NCBI RefSeq assembly: GCF_012489685.1
Contig: NC_080044.1
Coordinates: 62,234,732 to 62,298,731 of the forward strand
DNA length: 64,000 bases
Source of the DNA: Lotus japonicus
Taxonomy: Eukaryota > Streptophyta > Magnoliopsida > Fabales > Fabaceae
Reading direction: 5' to 3'
Of this stretch, positions 43,054-53,356 are shown one piece after another. Within the stretch, counting starts at the first letter, position 1, and every line of letters starts with the position of its first letter. Both the position numbers and the translations under genes were made by a program. The notes under the pieces were generated by a model. The model saw only the letters and a list, made by a program, of their open reading frames with translations, was not told the origin of the DNA and did no database searches.

Positions 43054-46045
43054 GCCTGGAGGCGAAGTTGGCTTTGGAGGAAATGAAAAGGGTAAAATTT
43101 TTGGTACTGGTACTATTTGTGTAGATAGTAGTCCATGCATTGATAATGTGTTATTGGTAGACGGCTTAACACATAACTTATTGTCTATAAGCCAATTAGC
43201 TGACAAGGGCTATGATGTTATATTCAATCAAAAGTCCTGCCGGGCTGTAAGTCAAATCGATGGCTCTGTTCTGTTTAACAGCAAGAGGAAGAACAACATT
43301 TATAAGATCAGATTATCTGAGTTGGAGGCTCAGAATGTGAAGTGCCTTCTGTCTGTTAATGAAGAGCAGTGGGTATGGCATAGACGGTTAGGGCATGCCA
43401 GTATGAGAAAGATTTCTCAGCTGAGCAAGCTAAACCTTGTCAGGGGCTTACCCAATCTGAAGTTCGCTTCAGACGCTCTTTGTGAAGCATGTTAGAAAGG
43501 CAAATTCACAAAAGTCCCTTTCAAGGCAAAGAATGTTGTCTCAACCTCAAGGCCGTTGGAACTTCTGCATATCGACCTTTTTGGACCAGTGAAAACTGAG
43601 TCTATAGGTGGCAAGAGATATGGGATGGTTATCGTTGATGACTATAGCCGCTGGACATGGGTAAAGTTTCTAACCCGCAAGGATGAGTCTCATGCTGTGT
43701 TCTCTACCTTCATTGCTCAAGTGCAAAACGAGAAGGCTTGTAGGATTGTGCGTGTCAGAAGTGACCATGGTGGAGAGTTTGAGAATGACAAATTTGAGAG
43801 TCTGTTTGATTCCTATGGAATTGCACATGATTTCTCTTGTCCCAGAACTCCTCAACAAAATGGTGTTGTTGAGAGGAAGAACAGAACTCTTCAGGAGATG
43901 GCTAGAACCATGCTCCAAGAAACTGGCATGGCTAAGCACTTTTGGGCAGAGGCAGTAAATACAGCATGTTACATTCGGAACAGAATCTCTGTGAGACCAA
44001 TTCTGAATAAGACTCCTTATGAATTGTGGAAGAACATAAAACCCAACATTTCTTATTTTCATCCTTTTGGCTGTGTTTGTTATGTTCTCAATACTAAGGA
44101 TAGATTGCATAAATTTGATGCTAAGTCTTCTAAGTGTCTATTACTCGGTTACTCTGAGAGATCTAAAGGTTTTAGATTTTATAATACTGATGCTAAGACT
44201 ATTGAAGAATCTATTCATGTTAGATTTTACGATAAGCTTGACTCTGACCAGTCAAAGCTAGTTGAAAAGTTTGCAGATTTAAGCATTAATGTTTCTGACA
44301 AAGGCAAAGCCCCAGAGGAAGTTGAGCCAGAGGAAGATGAACCAGAGGAAGAAGCTGGTCCCTCTAACTCACAAACTCTGAAGAAGAGCAGAATCACTGC
44401 AGCTCACCCTAAGGAATTGATTTTGGGCAACAAAGACGAACCAGTCAGAACCAGATCTGCCTTCAGACCCTCTGAAGAGACCTTGCTCAGTCTGAAAGGA
44501 TTGGTGTCCTTAATTGAACCCAAGTCCATAGATGAAGCTCTTCAGGACAAGGATTGGATTCTGGCCATGGAAGAAGAATTGAATCAATTCTCCAAGAACG
44601 ATGTTTGGAGCTTAGTGAAGAAGCCTGAGAGTGTCCATGTAATTGGAACAAAATGGGTATTCAGAAACAAGCTGAATGAGAAAGGAGATGTAGTCAGAAA
44701 CAAGGCAAGGCTAGTTGCTCAAGGCTACAGCCAGCAGGAAGGAATAGACTACACTGAAACATTTGCTCCAGTAGCAAGACTGGAGGCAATCAGACTGTTG
44801 ATCTCTTTCTCAGTAAATCACAACATAGTTCTACATCAGATGGACGTGAAGAGTGCCTTCCTAAATGGTTATATTTCAGAGGAAGTCTATGTTCATCAAC
44901 CCCCAGGTTTTGAAGATGAGAAGAAACCGGACCATGTGTTCAAATTGAAGAAATCACTCTACGGTCTGAAGCAAGCTCCCAGAGCATGGTATGAGAGACT
45001 CAGCTCATTCCTTCTGGAGAATGAGTTTGTAAGGGGTAAAGTAGATACAACTCTTTTTTGCAAGACTTATAAAGATGATATCTTAATTGTGCAAATTTAT
45101 GTTGATGATATTATATTTGGTTCTGCTAATCAATCTCTATGCAAAGAATTTTCTGAGATGATGCAGGCTGAATTTGAGATGAGTATGATGGGAGAATTAA
45201 AGTACTTTCTGGGAATACAAGTTGATCAGACACCAGAAGGAACATATATCCATCAGAGCAAGTACACTAAAGAACTTCTGAAGAAGTTCAATATGCTGGA
45301 ATCTACAGTGGCCAAGACTCCAATGCATCCTACATGTATTCTGGAGAAAGAAGATAAAAGTGGTAAAATATGTCAGAAGCTCTATCGTGGCATGATAGGT
45401 TCACTTCTATACTTAACTGCATCTAGGCCAGACATACTATTTAGTGTTCATTTATGTGCTCGTTTCCAATCAGATCCAAGGGAAACCCACTTAACTGCTG
45501 TTAAGAGGATCCTAAGGTATCTGAAAGGCACCACTAACCTTGGCTTGATGTATAAGAAAACATCAGAGTATAAGCTTTCAGGTTACTGTGATGCTGATTA
45601 TGCTGGAGATAGAACAGAGAGAAAAAGTACTTCTGGAAATTGTCAATTTCTGGGAAGCAATCTAGTCTCATGGGCAAGCAAGAGGCAATCAACCATTGCA
45701 CTATCAACTGCAGAGGCAGAATATATCTCAGCAGCAATATGCAGCACTCAGATGCTCTGGATGAAACATCAGCTGGAGGATTATCAGATCCTTGAGAGCA
45801 ATATCCCAATCTATTGTGATAACACTGCTGCAATCTCATTGAGTAAGAATCCTATCTTGCATTCAAGGGCAAAGCACATTGAGGTAAAGTATCACTTTAT
45901 TAGAGACTATGTACAGAAGGGCGTACTTCTTCTGAAGTTTGTTGATACTGACCATCAATGGGCAGATATCTTTACAAAGCCCTTAGCAGAGGATAGATTT
46001 AATTTTATTCTGAAAAATCTGAACATGGACTTTTGTCCAGAGTGA
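42893..46045 (+). pseudogene. pol (PR-IN-RT-RH) of element D, single amber codon
   Basis: The frame opens at 42893 (first ATG 42941). Protease [13 protein letters not shown] zinc region HRRLGHAS...CEAC; IN core [32 protein letters not shown] with YVDD at 45098-45109; RNase H with [23 protein letters not shown]; it ends NLNMDFCPE. The only defect is TAG at 43493-43495 between the IN zinc cysteines' CEAC and KGKFTKVPF, where B has CAG. It is otherwise complete, so it is either recently killed or expressed by readthrough; I favour mutation. Confidence 0.9.
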
Positions 46046-46290
46046 AGATGGATCAGAACCTCTGACTATGATACTTCTTGATCAGAAGATGTCTAGTCCA
46101 GAAGGTAACTCAATCAGAGTGTGTGTACCCACTGGTAATGATTCTGAAGCTGAGACAGCAACACGTGTGTCAGTATTTCTGATGCATAGTTCCTTGTGCC
46201 CGTGTGACAGTCTGTTATGATTGCGTGTAGATGTGCTTCTCTCCTGTGTGTGATTTGTGTATTTACTGTTACTATCTATCTTTAATTTTC

Positions 46291-46330
46291 AACCGTTGAT
46301 CTTAAATTGCTTTTTGAATCAACAACGGTT
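46291..46330. promoter_or_regulatory. Inverted repeat upstream of ORF3 (copy D)
   Basis: AACCGTTGAT pairs with ATCAACAACGGTT around a short loop, about 160 bp before the ORF3 ATG. It is followed by CACTATACACACACG and a CT-rich leader, which also occur in A. The spacer 46046-46489 holds no gene. Confidence 0.6.
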
Positions 46331-46489
46331 ATTTGTCAAAACCCACTATACACACACGATCTCTTTCACTTCCGGTTTTTACTCTCTCTCTCTCTGCTAT
46401 TTCAAAACCGCTTATCCTCGTTTTCTCTCTCGATCTCTCTTCATCTTTCAACCTTCATCTTCTACCTCAAACCTCCAACCGCTTCAAAA

Positions 46490-49396
46490 ATGGTGAGTCA
46501 AACCAGAAGAGCTAATGCAGATGCAACCCAGTTCCCTCACATGGTAGTTGGTCTAGCAACGGGTCAAAGGGGCCCTGAGAATCCGACACAAGATCAAGGT
46601 CAAGCTCAAGAGCAGATTATTCCAATTGCAGAACGGGGCTGTGCCGTTCATTGCGTTTATGCTCCTGAGGAACTTCAAGTCCTGGTAGAATGGAGATTCG
46701 ACCTCGACAACCTAGCTACAAATGGGTATGATCTCCGTCCTGAAGTCCAAGTTCAAGGTTGGGGAAATTACTTCAACAGGCTTCGAGGACCGGTGTATGA
46801 TAAACTGATCAAGGAATTCTGGAAGCACGCCGACTGCGATGATACTCAGGTGGTATCTCACATTCTTGGAAGAAAGATCATCATCACAGAGAAGTCTTTC
46901 GTGAATTTGCTGGGTGCAGACACTGCTTTTGGGTATCGTTTCCAATTCACGGAATCGAAGCTGAAACCCAAGACGAAGGATGAGATCAACAAGGCCCTGT
47001 ACACCAATTACAAACCGGGCAAGACGAATTACAAGGTGATGGACCTTCATCCCAAGCTCAGGATCTGGCACAAAATTTTGCTCCACTGCATAAACCAGAG
47101 ACCAAAGGGCAGTTCCCCAGACTACATCAACTTCAACCAGAAGGTGATGTTGTTCTTCATCCAAGACCAGAAGAAGATCTGCCTTCCCTACTTCCTGTTC
47201 TCCTACTTGAAGGAATGTATCCGGAAGTCTCGTACCACTGCCTCCATCAAGTCAGCGATCAAGTATATTCCCTTCGGGAGACTTTTGTCTGATCTCTTCA
47301 TTGAGAGTGGCCTCATTCAAGATCTGATAAATGCTGGATGCACAGAGGATCTGACCACCATTGTCAGTGATGTCTTCACTGCAAATTCTCTAAAGAAGAT
47401 GGGCCTAATCAAGAAGAAGATTGCTCCTTCCCATGAAGACACATCTTCTGAGATCAGAAGTAGAAGGATGCCTCTGAATGACTACCCTCTGTGGACACAG
47501 GCAGACAATCCTGACGCCATTAGGTGCTATGTTGAAGACCTAAGGGCTCAAGGATTCGAAATTGATCTCGATGATTTCTTCAGCAGACTGCCGCCAGCTC
47601 CAGAGTTTCCTTCTCCTCCCAAGAAGAAAGTTTAGAGGAAGATGATCCTAGAAGAATCTTCTGAGGAATCAGATGTCCCTCTGATCAAAAAGAAGAAGGC
47701 TGGTCAATCCAAGAGAAAGCAAGATGAAACCAGCAAGCCCGATGATGGTGATGATGGTGATGATGGTGATAATGAGGATGGTCCTCCTAAGAAGAAGAAG
47801 AAGCAGGTCAGAATCGTGGTGAAGCCTACTCGGGTGGAACCAGCTGCTGAAGTGGTCAGAAGGATTGAAACTCCTGCCAGAGTGACAAGATCACCAGCAC
47901 ATTCAAGTAAGTCTGCAATTGCTTCTGATGATGATTTGAATTTATTTGATGCACTCCCCATATCTGCCATGCTCAAACACTCTTCAAATCCCCTCACTCC
48001 TATTCCTGAATCCCAACCAGCTGCACAAACCACCTCTCCACCACATTCCCTAAGATCTTCGTTCTTTCAACCTTCCCCTACTGAAGCACCTCTCTGGAAT
48101 TTGCTCCAGAACCAACCCTCTAGGTCAGAAGAACCAACCTCTCCCATTACCATTCCGTACAACCCATTAACTTCTGAACCCATCATTCATGAACAACCAG
48201 AGCCTACCCACACAGAACCTGGACCCAGAACCTCTGATCACTCTGTCCCAAGAGCATCAGAACGACTGGCTCTCAGACCCACGGATACAGACTCTTCCAC
48301 AGCCCTTACACCTGTATCCTTCCCAACCAATGTTGCTGACTCTTCTCCCTCCAATAACTCTGAATCCATTAGAAAATTCATGGAGGTCAGAAAAGAAAAG
48401 GTGTCTACCTTAGAAGAGTATTATCTCACTTGTCCAAGCCCTAGGAGATATCCTGGCCCTAGACCTGAACGTCTAGTTGACCCAGATGAACCTATCTTGG
48501 CCAATCCTTTACATGAGGCAGACCCTTTGGCTCAACAAGCTCACCCTGCCCCTGACCAACAAGAGCCTATTCAACCAGAACCTGAACCAGAACAATCTGT
48601 GTCTAACCAATCCTCGGTTAGATCACCCCATCCTCTGGTTGAAACTTCAGAACCTCACCTTGGAACCTCTGAACCCCATGCTCAAATGTTTAACATTGGC
48701 TCTCCACAAGGTGCCTCTGAAGCTCACAGCAGCAATCACCCAGCCTCTCCTGAAACAAACCTCTCCATAATTCCTTACACTCACCTCCGACCCACATCTC
48801 TCTCTGAGTGCATCAATATTTTCTATCATGAAGCCTCTTTGATGCTACGCAATGTGCACGGTCAGACTGACCTAAGTGAGAATGCTGAACATGTGGCTGA
48901 TGAGTGGAACAATCTGGGCACTTGGCTAGTGGCTCAAGTTCCAATTATGATGCAGCTCCTGCATGCAGAAGGAAGTCAGAGGATTGAGGCTGCAAAGCAA
49001 AGGTTTGCTCGAAGGATGGCTCTTCATGAACAAGAACAGAGACATAAGCTTCTTGAAGCTATTGAAGAAGCTAAGAGAAAGAAAGCTCAAGCAGAAGAAG
49101 CTGCACGTCAAGCAGCAGCTCAAGCTGAACAAGCCAGATTAGAGGCAGAACGAATTGAAGCTGAGGCTGAAGCTCTTAGATGCCAAGCACTTGCACCAGT
49201 AGTGTTTACTTCTGCTGCTTCTGCTTCCATTCCAGCTCCTCAATCTGCTCAGAATGTTCCTTCCGGTTCTACTCAGTCAAGCTCGTCCAGACTCGACATC
49301 ATGGAACAGCGTCTTGACACTCATGAATCCATGCTAATTGAAATGAAGCACATGATGATGGAACTTCTGCGTCGAACTGATAAACCCTATTTTTAG
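46490..49396 (+). pseudogene. ORF3 of element D, single amber codon, 968 codons
   Basis: It starts at ATG 46490 (MVSQTRRANADATQF). The N-terminal ~380 residues form the conserved domain (FWKHADC, IITEKSFVNLLGAD, INQRPKGSSPDYINF, SAIKYIPFGRLL, FEIDLDDFF). Then come basic KKKKK clusters and acidic runs (nuclear-localisation-like), a long Ser/Pro/Glu stretch, and a C-terminal coiled coil (AEEAARQAAAQAEQARLEA) ending MMELLRRTDKPYF. TAG at 47633-47635 replaces the CAG present in A. I see no clear signal peptide or transmembrane segment, so an envelope glycoprotein role is doubtful. The conserved domain resembles the 'putative plant transposon protein' group. Confidence 0.85.
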
Positions 49397-49589
49397 GATC
49401 TCTATGCTTTTCTTTTTCTTTAACGTTGTTTTATTTTTGTTAACTTCTGTTTCTTTTTATTTAATTATTCTACTTTGTTCGTTTGTGGTTATCTATGCAT
49501 ATCTATATATATTTTTGTCACATATGTTTGCAAAAATCTTTTTATTCATAATCTCTTTATGTTTACATCATACATTCTTTCCCTCAAGT

Positions 49590-49982
49590 CTAGAATGGAG
49601 GATCCCTCCTCATTCTTCTGCACTCCTGGCGCTGCTCTGACCTATCCTTCTCCAGACGCTCCAGTACATGCTGGATGTTGTTGAGCCTGTCTTTTAGCTC
49701 ATCCCTCTCCAGAATCTCTTCTGCAGTCTTGAGCTTCTCTTCCAAGATCTCTTTTTCTTCCAGCAGCTTGAGTTCAAGCCGGCTGAGTTCTTGCACCTCC
49801 TCCACGAAGGCAAGAAATTCCCTCAGGTCTCTCTTCAACTCTGGACGCAGGTCCTCCTCCAGCAGTGTCCGTGTCAGCTCCGAGATGGTCGTTGTACCCT
49901 CTGGATGCCTGATGTTCAGGAACAAGTCCTCCTCGAAGGCCTTCTTCCTCAGCTCTTCTAGTGCTACGATGTATGATGCCAT
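49590..49982 (-). CDS. Conserved antisense ORF of the copia family, 130 aa (copy D)
   Basis: It starts at ATG 49982 (MASYIVALEELRKKAFEED) and ends MRRDPPF at 49590. An upstream in-frame ATG at 50036 exists but is not shared with A, and it overlaps the TATA box, so 49982 is the better start. Length and ends equal the ORF at 6402-6794 of A. Glu/Lys/Leu-rich heptads from about residue 45 indicate a coiled coil. It is convergent with ORF3 (gap about 193 bp). It has no recognised family. Confidence 0.72.
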   Translation of the reverse strand: MASYIVALEELRKKAFEEDLFLNIRHPEGTTTISELTRTLLEEDLRPELKRDLREFLAFVEEVQELSRLELKLLEEKEILEEKLKTAEEILERDELKDRLNNIQHVLERLEKDRSEQRQECRRMRRDPPF

Positions 49983-50035
49983 TTTCTCCTTTCTGAAAAT
50001 TGTTCGAGTTGTGCAGCTTACCTCTCTCTCTCCCA

Positions 50036-50048
50036 CTCTTTATATAGG
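50036..50048 (-). promoter_or_regulatory. TATA box of the antisense ORF (element D)
   Basis: CCTATATAAAGAG on the minus strand, about 60 bp upstream of ATG 49982, aligned with CTTATATAAA in A. Confidence 0.6.
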
Positions 50049-50233
50049 CTTCACTTTCTCTCTGAAAGTTAATGCTCCTACAGTTTCTCGAGATTAAATT
50101 CTTGGTAACTGACCCTTCTCTTTACTCCCTTGACCGGTGGTAAACGTTCTTCTCTTGCATTAACTCTTCTATTCATTTCGCCTAACTCTGATTCTTGCAT
50201 CGTTTTCATTTTCTTTAAACTTAGACCTTCTCT

Positions 50234-50787
50234 AAGGGGGAGTACCTTGTACTTCAAGCTAAGTTTTTCACACCCCAAGCTTTTTGCTTATGACAAAAAG
50301 GGGGAGTAAACCCAGTTTTTGATGTGTAAGATGTGTTAGTGTGATTTATTTTTCTTTTGGAGAATTTAAGAGTTCCACCTTCATGACCATAGATGTGTCA
50401 CTGGGCAAATACAAGGAATACATTTCACTTCTTCTGAAGTGATTCTAAGTTGACTCTGATACCCAAGACTCTGATACCTTGTCCGTGACTCTGATTACTT
50501 ATGCGCTCTGATTACTCGATTTTCATCTATGTCATAAGTTTTTCACTCTGAACTCTTATATCATTTAGCTCAGAATCTAGACTTTACTAACGTTTTCATC
50601 AAGTATTAGATTCAGGGGGAGCTAAGCTCAGAATCAAGCAGTGACTTGAATTCAGAATGAGCAAGATAAACTATTCACATCAGGATAAGTCTTATTCTAT
50701 ATCTCTAAACTCTGAGTGAATTCAGTTTAATGTTTAAGAATTGTTCATCAAAAATCTTAGTTTTGTCATCATCAAAAAGGGGGAGAT
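50234..50787 (+). other. Polypurine tract and three upstream PPT-like copies (element D)
   Basis: The functional PPT, AAAAAGGGGGAGAT, lies at 50774-50787 against the LTR. GGGGGAG words also occur at 50234-50243, 50295-50306 (AAAAAGGGGGAG, nearly identical) and 50613-50621. Element A has the same set. Otherwise the stretch 50049-50773 holds no gene. Confidence 0.7.
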
Positions 50788-51995
50788 TGTAAGATCAAGT
50801 TTTGATCTAGTAGTACAACTCTATGTTTTGATGATTACAAGTTAACCTTTTGATATGAACAATTGTGGTACTCTAACGTGTTTTTCTGAGTGTGCTATTT
50901 ACAGGCTCTGACCTCAACTCAATCTCACACAAATCAGAAGCACTGTGTATAAAGAGCGACCCAAGCAACGCTTTCGCATTCACCATGTTCAGTATGAACA
51001 GTGGAAAAGCTTCAGAAGTTCTGAAGTTATACAAACTCTGATGTGGACTCAGTCACTAGAAGTTCTGAAGATCCAGAAAGTCTGATAACCAAGAAACACT
51101 GAAGGCTCAGATATTCTGATGGTGTAGAAGACTCTGAAGATCCAGAAGCTGATTAGTGAAACTCTGATGTCCAGAAGCAAGATACTCTGAAGACCATGTT
51201 CTTCCCTCTGAGTTCAGAATCAGAAGAAACAATGGTCAGAGGATCTGGGCTTTCCCTCTGACTCTGATCAACCGGCTTCACAAGTTCCAATATGAAGTAT
51301 TCCCCTGATCAGAAGTCTCCTAGGTTTAAAGGTCAAGTCGCTATCCAAGTACAAAAGCAACTGTACCTTCCTGACGACCTACCTAACAGTCTCAGACACA
51401 GCAGAAGCTGGATTTTCCAGAACTGCCCTCCAACGGTAGCATTTCCCATGCAACGCTCAACCCTAATCCTTGGAGTATATAAAGAGGCTGAAGACTGAAA
51501 GAAGCGGCTAGAAGCATTCACATACGCGCAAGACAAATTTAAATTCTTCTAAGCTTTCTTTCATCTGAAATTCATTGAGTTTACTATTAGCTTTTTAGAA
51601 GCAAATCTCTTGTAAACAATTCTTTGATAAACAGTTTGTTTAGTTCCTTTAGGAGATCAAGGCTGATCGGATCCTAGAGAAGACTAAGAGAGTGAATCTT
51701 AGTGTGAGCTAAGTCAGTGTAATTGTTAGTCACTTGTAGGTTTCAAGTGCAGTTGTAACTCTTACCTGATTAGTGGATTGCCTTCATTCTAAGAAGGAAG
51801 AAATCACCTTAACGGGTGGACTGGAGTAGCTTGAGTGATTTATCAAGTGAACCAGGATAAAATCCTTGTGTGCTTTTCTATCTCTTATCTTTAGCACTTA
51901 AAGTTCTCGAAAGATTTGTCAAAATCTTTAAGGTGGAAGCTTTATACTGAAAACGTTATTCAAACCCCCCCTTTCTACCGTTTTTCTTACCTTCA
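50788..51995 (+). repeat. 3' LTR of element D
   Basis: 1208 bp, near-identical to the 5' LTR. Differences seen: T/C and A/G substitutions in U3, an A/C substitution near the end, and a 2-bp indel at GTGG(AT)TGCC. Confidence 0.97.
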
Positions 51996-52022
51996 ATCCA
52001 GAACCTTGGTAAAAAACAAACA

Positions 52023-53132
52023 ATGGCCTAAGCCAATACTTCCGCTGACAACAACAACAACAACAACCAACTCAGAGCACCAATCTTTGATGGTGAAAAG
52101 TTTGAGTACTGGAATGATAGAATAGAGTGTTATTTCCTTGGCACTGACCCAGATCTCTGGGATATGGTCATTGAAGGCTATACTGATCCAGTAGATGCTT
52201 CAGGAGTGAAGATCCCCCGTTCTGAAATGACTGACGCTCAGAAGAAGCGTTTCAAGGATCATCACAAGGAGAAGTCTATGCTATTCAGCTCAATATCATA
52301 TATTGAGTATGAGAAGATCTCTGACGAAGAAACTGCTAAATCCATCTTTGACTCCTTGGTCATGACGCATGAAGGAAATGAAGAGGTCAAGGAAACCAAG
52401 GCTCTTGCTCTCATACAACAATATGAGCAGTTTAAGATGGAATCTGGTGAAACCATTGAGGAGATGTACTCAAGGTTTCAAACTCTGATTGCTGGAATCA
52501 GAGTCTAAACAAGGGCTACTCTACTGGTGATCATGTCAAGAAGATTATCAGAAGTTTGCCTAAGGAGTGGAGAGCGTTTGTCACTTCCCTAAAACTCTCC
52601 AGGAATTTGAACTCGTTGAAGTTAGAAGAACTCGTGAGTCATCTCAGAAGCCATGAGATTGAACTCAAAGGGGACAAGCCTCAGAAGAAAGACAAGTCTA
52701 TTGCTCTTAAGTCAAAGTCTGACAAAGCGAAAGCTTATCAGGAAGAAGAAGAAGATTCCTCTGAAGAGCTATCAGATGCGTCTGGTGATGAAGAACTATC
52801 TCTTTTCACAAAGAGGTTAAGCAAACTCTGGAAGAACAGACACAACAAAGGCAAAGGACCAAAGAAAAGTTCAATAAGATATGAATCTTCATCTGGTCAG
52901 AAGAAATCATCTGGAAAGGAAGTCACTTGCTTCGAGTGCAAGGAATCTGGACACTACAAGAGTGACTGTCCCAAGTTAAAGAAGGACAAGAGACCAAGAA
53001 AAGTTTTCAAGAAGAAGGCTCTTATAACCTTTGATGCAACTGATTCTGATGAAGCTGAGTCAGAAGAAGATGAAGCTTCAGAAGATGACTCAGACTCTGA
53101 CAATGACGATGAGGTATTCTCTAACTTTTCTA
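52023..53132 (+). pseudogene. gag of copia element C, broken and truncated
   Basis: ATG at 52023 is followed by TAA at codon 3 (ATG GCC TAA). The frame then continues open (Asn repeat, FDGEKFEYWNDRIECYFLGTDPD, DGYT/EGYTDPVD). A 1-bp loss near 52500 shifts frame inside the capsid region (IAGIR/NKGYSTGDH). A CCHC knuckle CFECKESGHYKSDC follows, then an acidic stretch. The CACTA element cuts it at 53132. It is clearly a different gag subfamily from A, B and D. Confidence 0.85.
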
Positions 53133-53356
53133 CACTACAGCATTTTTCACTTTAGGCCACGCTAATTTCTTCGACGGAGAAAAAACCGTGGCTGAATTAG
53201 AGTATAGGCCATGGTTCAAAAGTTGTGAACACATGAAGACCACGACTGAAGAAAACCGTGGCATCTACGTTTTCTACCACGCTTCAATAATTGTGGACGG
53301 TTCATGGCTACAACTTTCCAACCGTGGCAACCTAATCCCACAAATATAACCGCGGC
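53133..53356 (+). repeat. CACTA terminus and subterminal repeat region
   Basis: Besides the terminus, the short motif CCGTGGC or its complement recurs in both orientations: 53156-53161, 53186-53192, 53239-53244, 53256-53262, 53277-53282, 53322-53328, plus CCGCGGC at 53350-53356. Such subterminal motifs are transposase-binding sites in En/Spm; here that is by analogy. Confidence 0.75.

Larger units (their letters stand above)
39865..51995 (+). mobile_element. Complete Ty1/copia SIRE/Maximus-like element D (12.1 kb)
   Basis: Two LTRs (1206 and 1208 bp), PBS, gag, pol, ORF3, antisense ORF, PPT and perfect target duplication ATCCA (39860-39864 and 51996-52000). It sits in the leader of element C, right behind C's PBS. 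The LTRs differ by about three substitutions and one 2-bp indel, so insertion was recent. It is the only complete element in the window and serves here as the reference for the family. Confidence 0.97.
38570..53132 (+). mobile_element. Ty1/copia SIRE-like element C, 5' part (hosts D and E)
   Basis: 5' LTR, PBS and leader at 38570-39864, resuming after element D at 52001 with gag up to 53132, where the CACTA element cuts in. The left target duplication in G is AAATC (38565-38569). Its gag differs clearly from A, B and D (FDGEKFEYWNDRIECYFLGTDPD), so it is a related but distinct subfamily. The rest lies outside the window. Confidence 0.87.

Noticed and set aside
47633..47635. Amber codon in ORF3 of D as programmed readthrough
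   Set aside because: Element A has the sense codon at this place and similar CAG-to-TAG changes hit unrelated positions in other genes, so mutation is simpler.
46490..49396. ORF3 as a true retroviral envelope glycoprotein
   Set aside because: No signal peptide, no convincing transmembrane segment, no surface-protein cysteine pattern; basic clusters and coiled coil point to an intracellular protein. Only the position is envelope-like.
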